A DNA stretch of 64,000 nucleotides from Lachancea dasiensis (Eukaryota; Ascomycota; Saccharomycetes; Saccharomycetales; Saccharomycetaceae), in assembly GCA_900074725.1 (NCBI GenBank), contig LT598454.1:626854-690853 (forward strand), written 5' to 3'. Shown one piece after another: positions 62,438 through 64,000 of the stretch. The translations under genes and the position numbers were made by a program. A model generated the notes under the pieces. The model was not told the origin of the DNA, searched no databases, and saw only the letters and a list, made by a program, of their open reading frames with translations. Positions within the stretch are counted from its first letter, which is position 1; every line of letters begins with the position of its first letter.

Positions 62438-62516
62438 TCTGGCTAGGATAACTGGAGGCCATCCGTTAGGTATTTCGAACTACCTTCCACTGATATTCAT
62501 CTGCCCAATCTTCACT

Positions 62517-62771
62517 GTGGTTCTCTCCTCTCTTTTGACAGATAGTGACGAGGAAGTGAATGAACAAGTTCTTGGGGTGAATGAGCAAATGCGAGATCTG
62601 GCTGAGGCTAGGAGAGCTGAAATAAGTAAGAGTTCTTTAGCAGATATGTACAGTCCCGGAGGGCCCAAATTTCTGACCTCATTGATGGTATTAACCCTAA
62701 CGATGAAGGCTATAGGAAGATGGCTGTGATCTGGGCATCTGCCATTCATAATGCGCAAGTCTCAAGTCTTT
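62517..62771 (+). pseudogene. SGNH/GDSL hydrolase fragment
   Basis: The second half reads DLIDGINPNDEGYRKMAVIW then ASAIHNAQ, an excellent match to block V of SGNH/GDSL esterases (DGIHPNDEGY, with the catalytic Asp kept and His replaced by Asn). Just upstream, in another frame, NEQMRDLAEARRAEISKSSL then ADMYSP matches the helix and strand that precede block V. The two halves are in different frames, and the N-terminal GDSL block was not found. This is therefore the dead 3' end of a probably secreted esterase gene. Confidence 0.55.
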
Positions 62772-63060
62772 GAAATAACTTCAGGCTAGGTAATCCATAC
62801 AAGCGTGGGGGATCTTGTAGCACGTAGAGCAAAGTAAAAATGGTCGCTTAGGATAATCCATAAATGTTACGACTTGAATCAAGGTTACAAAGGTTGCTCC
62901 TCAAAATCTCCACGCTGTCCGCTCATGATGAAAAACAGGCACCTACTGGCAGCTAATAGTTTTTCTTACAAAGTCAGGCTCGATGAAGCGGACTCTCGAG
63001 CACGACACCGTCAGCTCTTCACAAAGCTCCGGCTCTGTGCTTCGGAGTTAGAGGATAGAG

Positions 63061-63114
63061 CAGGAAAGGTGGTTATCTCAGGAAAGGTGGTTATCTCAGG
63101 AAGGGTGGTTATCC
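63061..63114 (+). repeat. 18-bp tandem repeat, three units
   Basis: Unit CAGGAAAGGTGGTTATCT at 63061 and 63079, with a slightly changed third copy at 63097. Confidence 0.9.
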
Positions 63115-63407
63115 CAGGATATAGTTTCTTGTTGTTCCCGTTTGCATTCATTTACCAAGTTTATATAGGTTTATCTGCTATGCCCAGATCCAAGCATGCA
63201 TAAGACGAGCCACCTGAGCGTATGGCAAGAGTCTAATGGAACGTTTAAGGAGGAGCTGGTCAGATGCTCGCGGGATAGTGCCAGTTGTCGCTATTGTCGA
63301 GTGTTTGCCAGAATTGTTAGCGTTCGTTCCATAGTAACGAATGCCGAGTTGTTCCTTGGAAAGTTATCGGATCCCTCCTTTAAGACCTCTTTCCCTTATG
63401 TTTATCT

Positions 63408-63472
63408 GTCATTTATTTTACTGTCGTTTCTTTATCATTTTGTACAATACTGTCATGTATTCTACAATTATC
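63408..63472 (+). repeat. Dispersed repeat, copy B
   Basis: The copy used as reference: GTCATTTATTTTACTGTCG ... TGTACAATACTGTCATG ... TCTACAATTATCA. Same orientation as A and C. Confidence 0.6.
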
Positions 63473-63799
63473 ACGGTTTAAGATGGCATAAAATGGGCGA
63501 CGCCGAGCCGTTCCAATAGGGGCCCTCTAGAAGGTCCACGTAAATTCCATACATGGTGGCTGTGTCCCAATGGGAACCGGCGGTCCTTCTGTAAAAGCTG
63601 GCCCTGTGACAGCGTGGTAGATGATGATATGCCCAGATGTACGCGAACGTGGCGCACAAACACGGCCTAGACCAAAAAGGGCACACAAAGACCCATTCGC
63701 CTGCCCATTAGTATTGTTCAAGACGGCCCCAGTTCCACATGCTGCGAGCACATCCACAGATCCTCATGGATCAGTGCATCACCTGGTACGGGCAGAGGG

Positions 63800-64000
63800 C
63801 TACGTCAGATCTATCACCTCGGCCACCACCGCAGATCGCGGGCTCTCCAGGTCGATGTATTCCAGTTCCTGAACCTCAGGCTGCGCAGCAGCCATGGCTG
63901 CGCTTGACCGGCCGCACCACTGGGCGTCTTGTGCGCGCTTTTCGGCGGCCATCTTGGCCATTTCCGCCGCACCTTTTGGGCCTACTCGTGCCCCTCCAAG
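63800..64000 (-). CDS. WSS1: C-terminus of SUMO-targeted metalloprotease Wss1 (partial)
   Basis: The last 66 codons of a gene that continues beyond the right edge. LGGARVGPKGAAEMAKMAAE then KRAQDAQWCG matches the S. cerevisiae Wss1 region with LAAFAAERRYRDDRWCG. The protein ends AEVIDLT, identical in the last six residues to S. cerevisiae Wss1 (EVIDLT). That and the preceding ELEYIDLES are SUMO-interacting motifs. Wss1 is a DNA-dependent protease that clears DNA-protein crosslinks with Cdc48 and SUMO. The catalytic domain is outside the window. In S. cerevisiae WSS1 (YHR134W) is next to YCK1 (YHR135C). Confidence 0.9.
   Translation of the reverse strand, partial: LGGARVGPKGAAEMAKMAAEKRAQDAQWCGRSSAAMAAAQPEVQELEYIDLESPRSAVVAEVIDLT

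Larger units (their letters stand above)
60442..63799. other. 3.4 kb gene-poor region between CUZ1 and WSS1
   Basis: No intact gene was recognised. It holds the CUZ1 promoter, three copies of a 60-80 bp repeat, a decayed SGNH/GDSL hydrolase fragment, an 18-bp tandem repeat, and one doubtful ORF (61063-61695). In S. cerevisiae the equivalent neighbours are close together, so this looks like a site of past insertion and decay. Confidence 0.55.

Noticed and set aside
63480-63780. Overlapping minus-strand frames next to WSS1
   Set aside because: Three frames are open over short stretches, but none shows a known motif; probably 3' flank of WSS1.

Overview
This window is nuclear DNA of a budding yeast of the family Saccharomycetaceae that did not go through the whole-genome duplication (WGD), perhaps a Lachancea-like species; the genus is a guess. 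Genes are compact and almost intron-free. Their order interleaves pairs of duplicated S. cerevisiae regions: YLR219-YLR228 with YDR216-YDR224, YNL115-YNL117 with YHR114-YHR115, and YNL154-YNL155 with YHR134-YHR136. Gene names rest on recognised protein motifs plus this conserved order; no database search was run. Several predicted reading frames open at GTG or TTG, so starts were moved to the first plausible ATG where noted.

Layout. 1-28.7 kb is one long syntenic block: MSC3-like gene (cut by the left edge), divergent histone pair HTA/HTB, CCC1, RSA3, UTP13, IFH1, GTB1, MFB1, BUR2, ADY4 (with an apparent frame change), RAD9 and ADR1. 28.7-31.9 kb is gene-free and holds two old, broken, facing LTR-retrotransposon fragments and short tandem repeats. 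31.9-44.8 kb carries MLS1 (strikingly GC-rich), DMA1/2, YNL115C, BZZ1, TRS33, a YOR114W-like gene and AZF1. 45.8-51.1 kb carries THI3 and a GSK-3 kinase gene. 51.1-58.4 kb carries a decayed solo LTR, SPL2 with two Pho4-type sites, AAH1 and a YCK1/2 kinase. 58.5-64 kb carries a dead GRE2-like reductase, CUZ1, a 3.3 kb gene-poor stretch with three copies of a short repeat and a dead SGNH/GDSL hydrolase piece, and the 3' end of WSS1.

The most interesting locus is the GSK-3 gene at 48505-51101. A small upstream ORF ends in a perfect GTATGT donor, and a perfect TACTAAC followed by an in-frame TAG acceptor lies inside the first codons of the kinase ORF. Splicing would give a long MRK1-like protein (477 aa). 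Starting at an ATG inside the intron gives a short RIM11-like protein (375 aa). One pre-WGD gene therefore appears to encode both forms that S. cerevisiae splits between two paralogues.

Functional themes are chromatin and ribosome production (H2A/H2B, IFH1, UTP13, RSA3, BUR2), glyoxylate metabolism (MLS1, plus ADR1, a known activator of non-fermentative genes), DNA-damage response (RAD9, WSS1), and signalling kinases (MRK1/RIM11, YCK).
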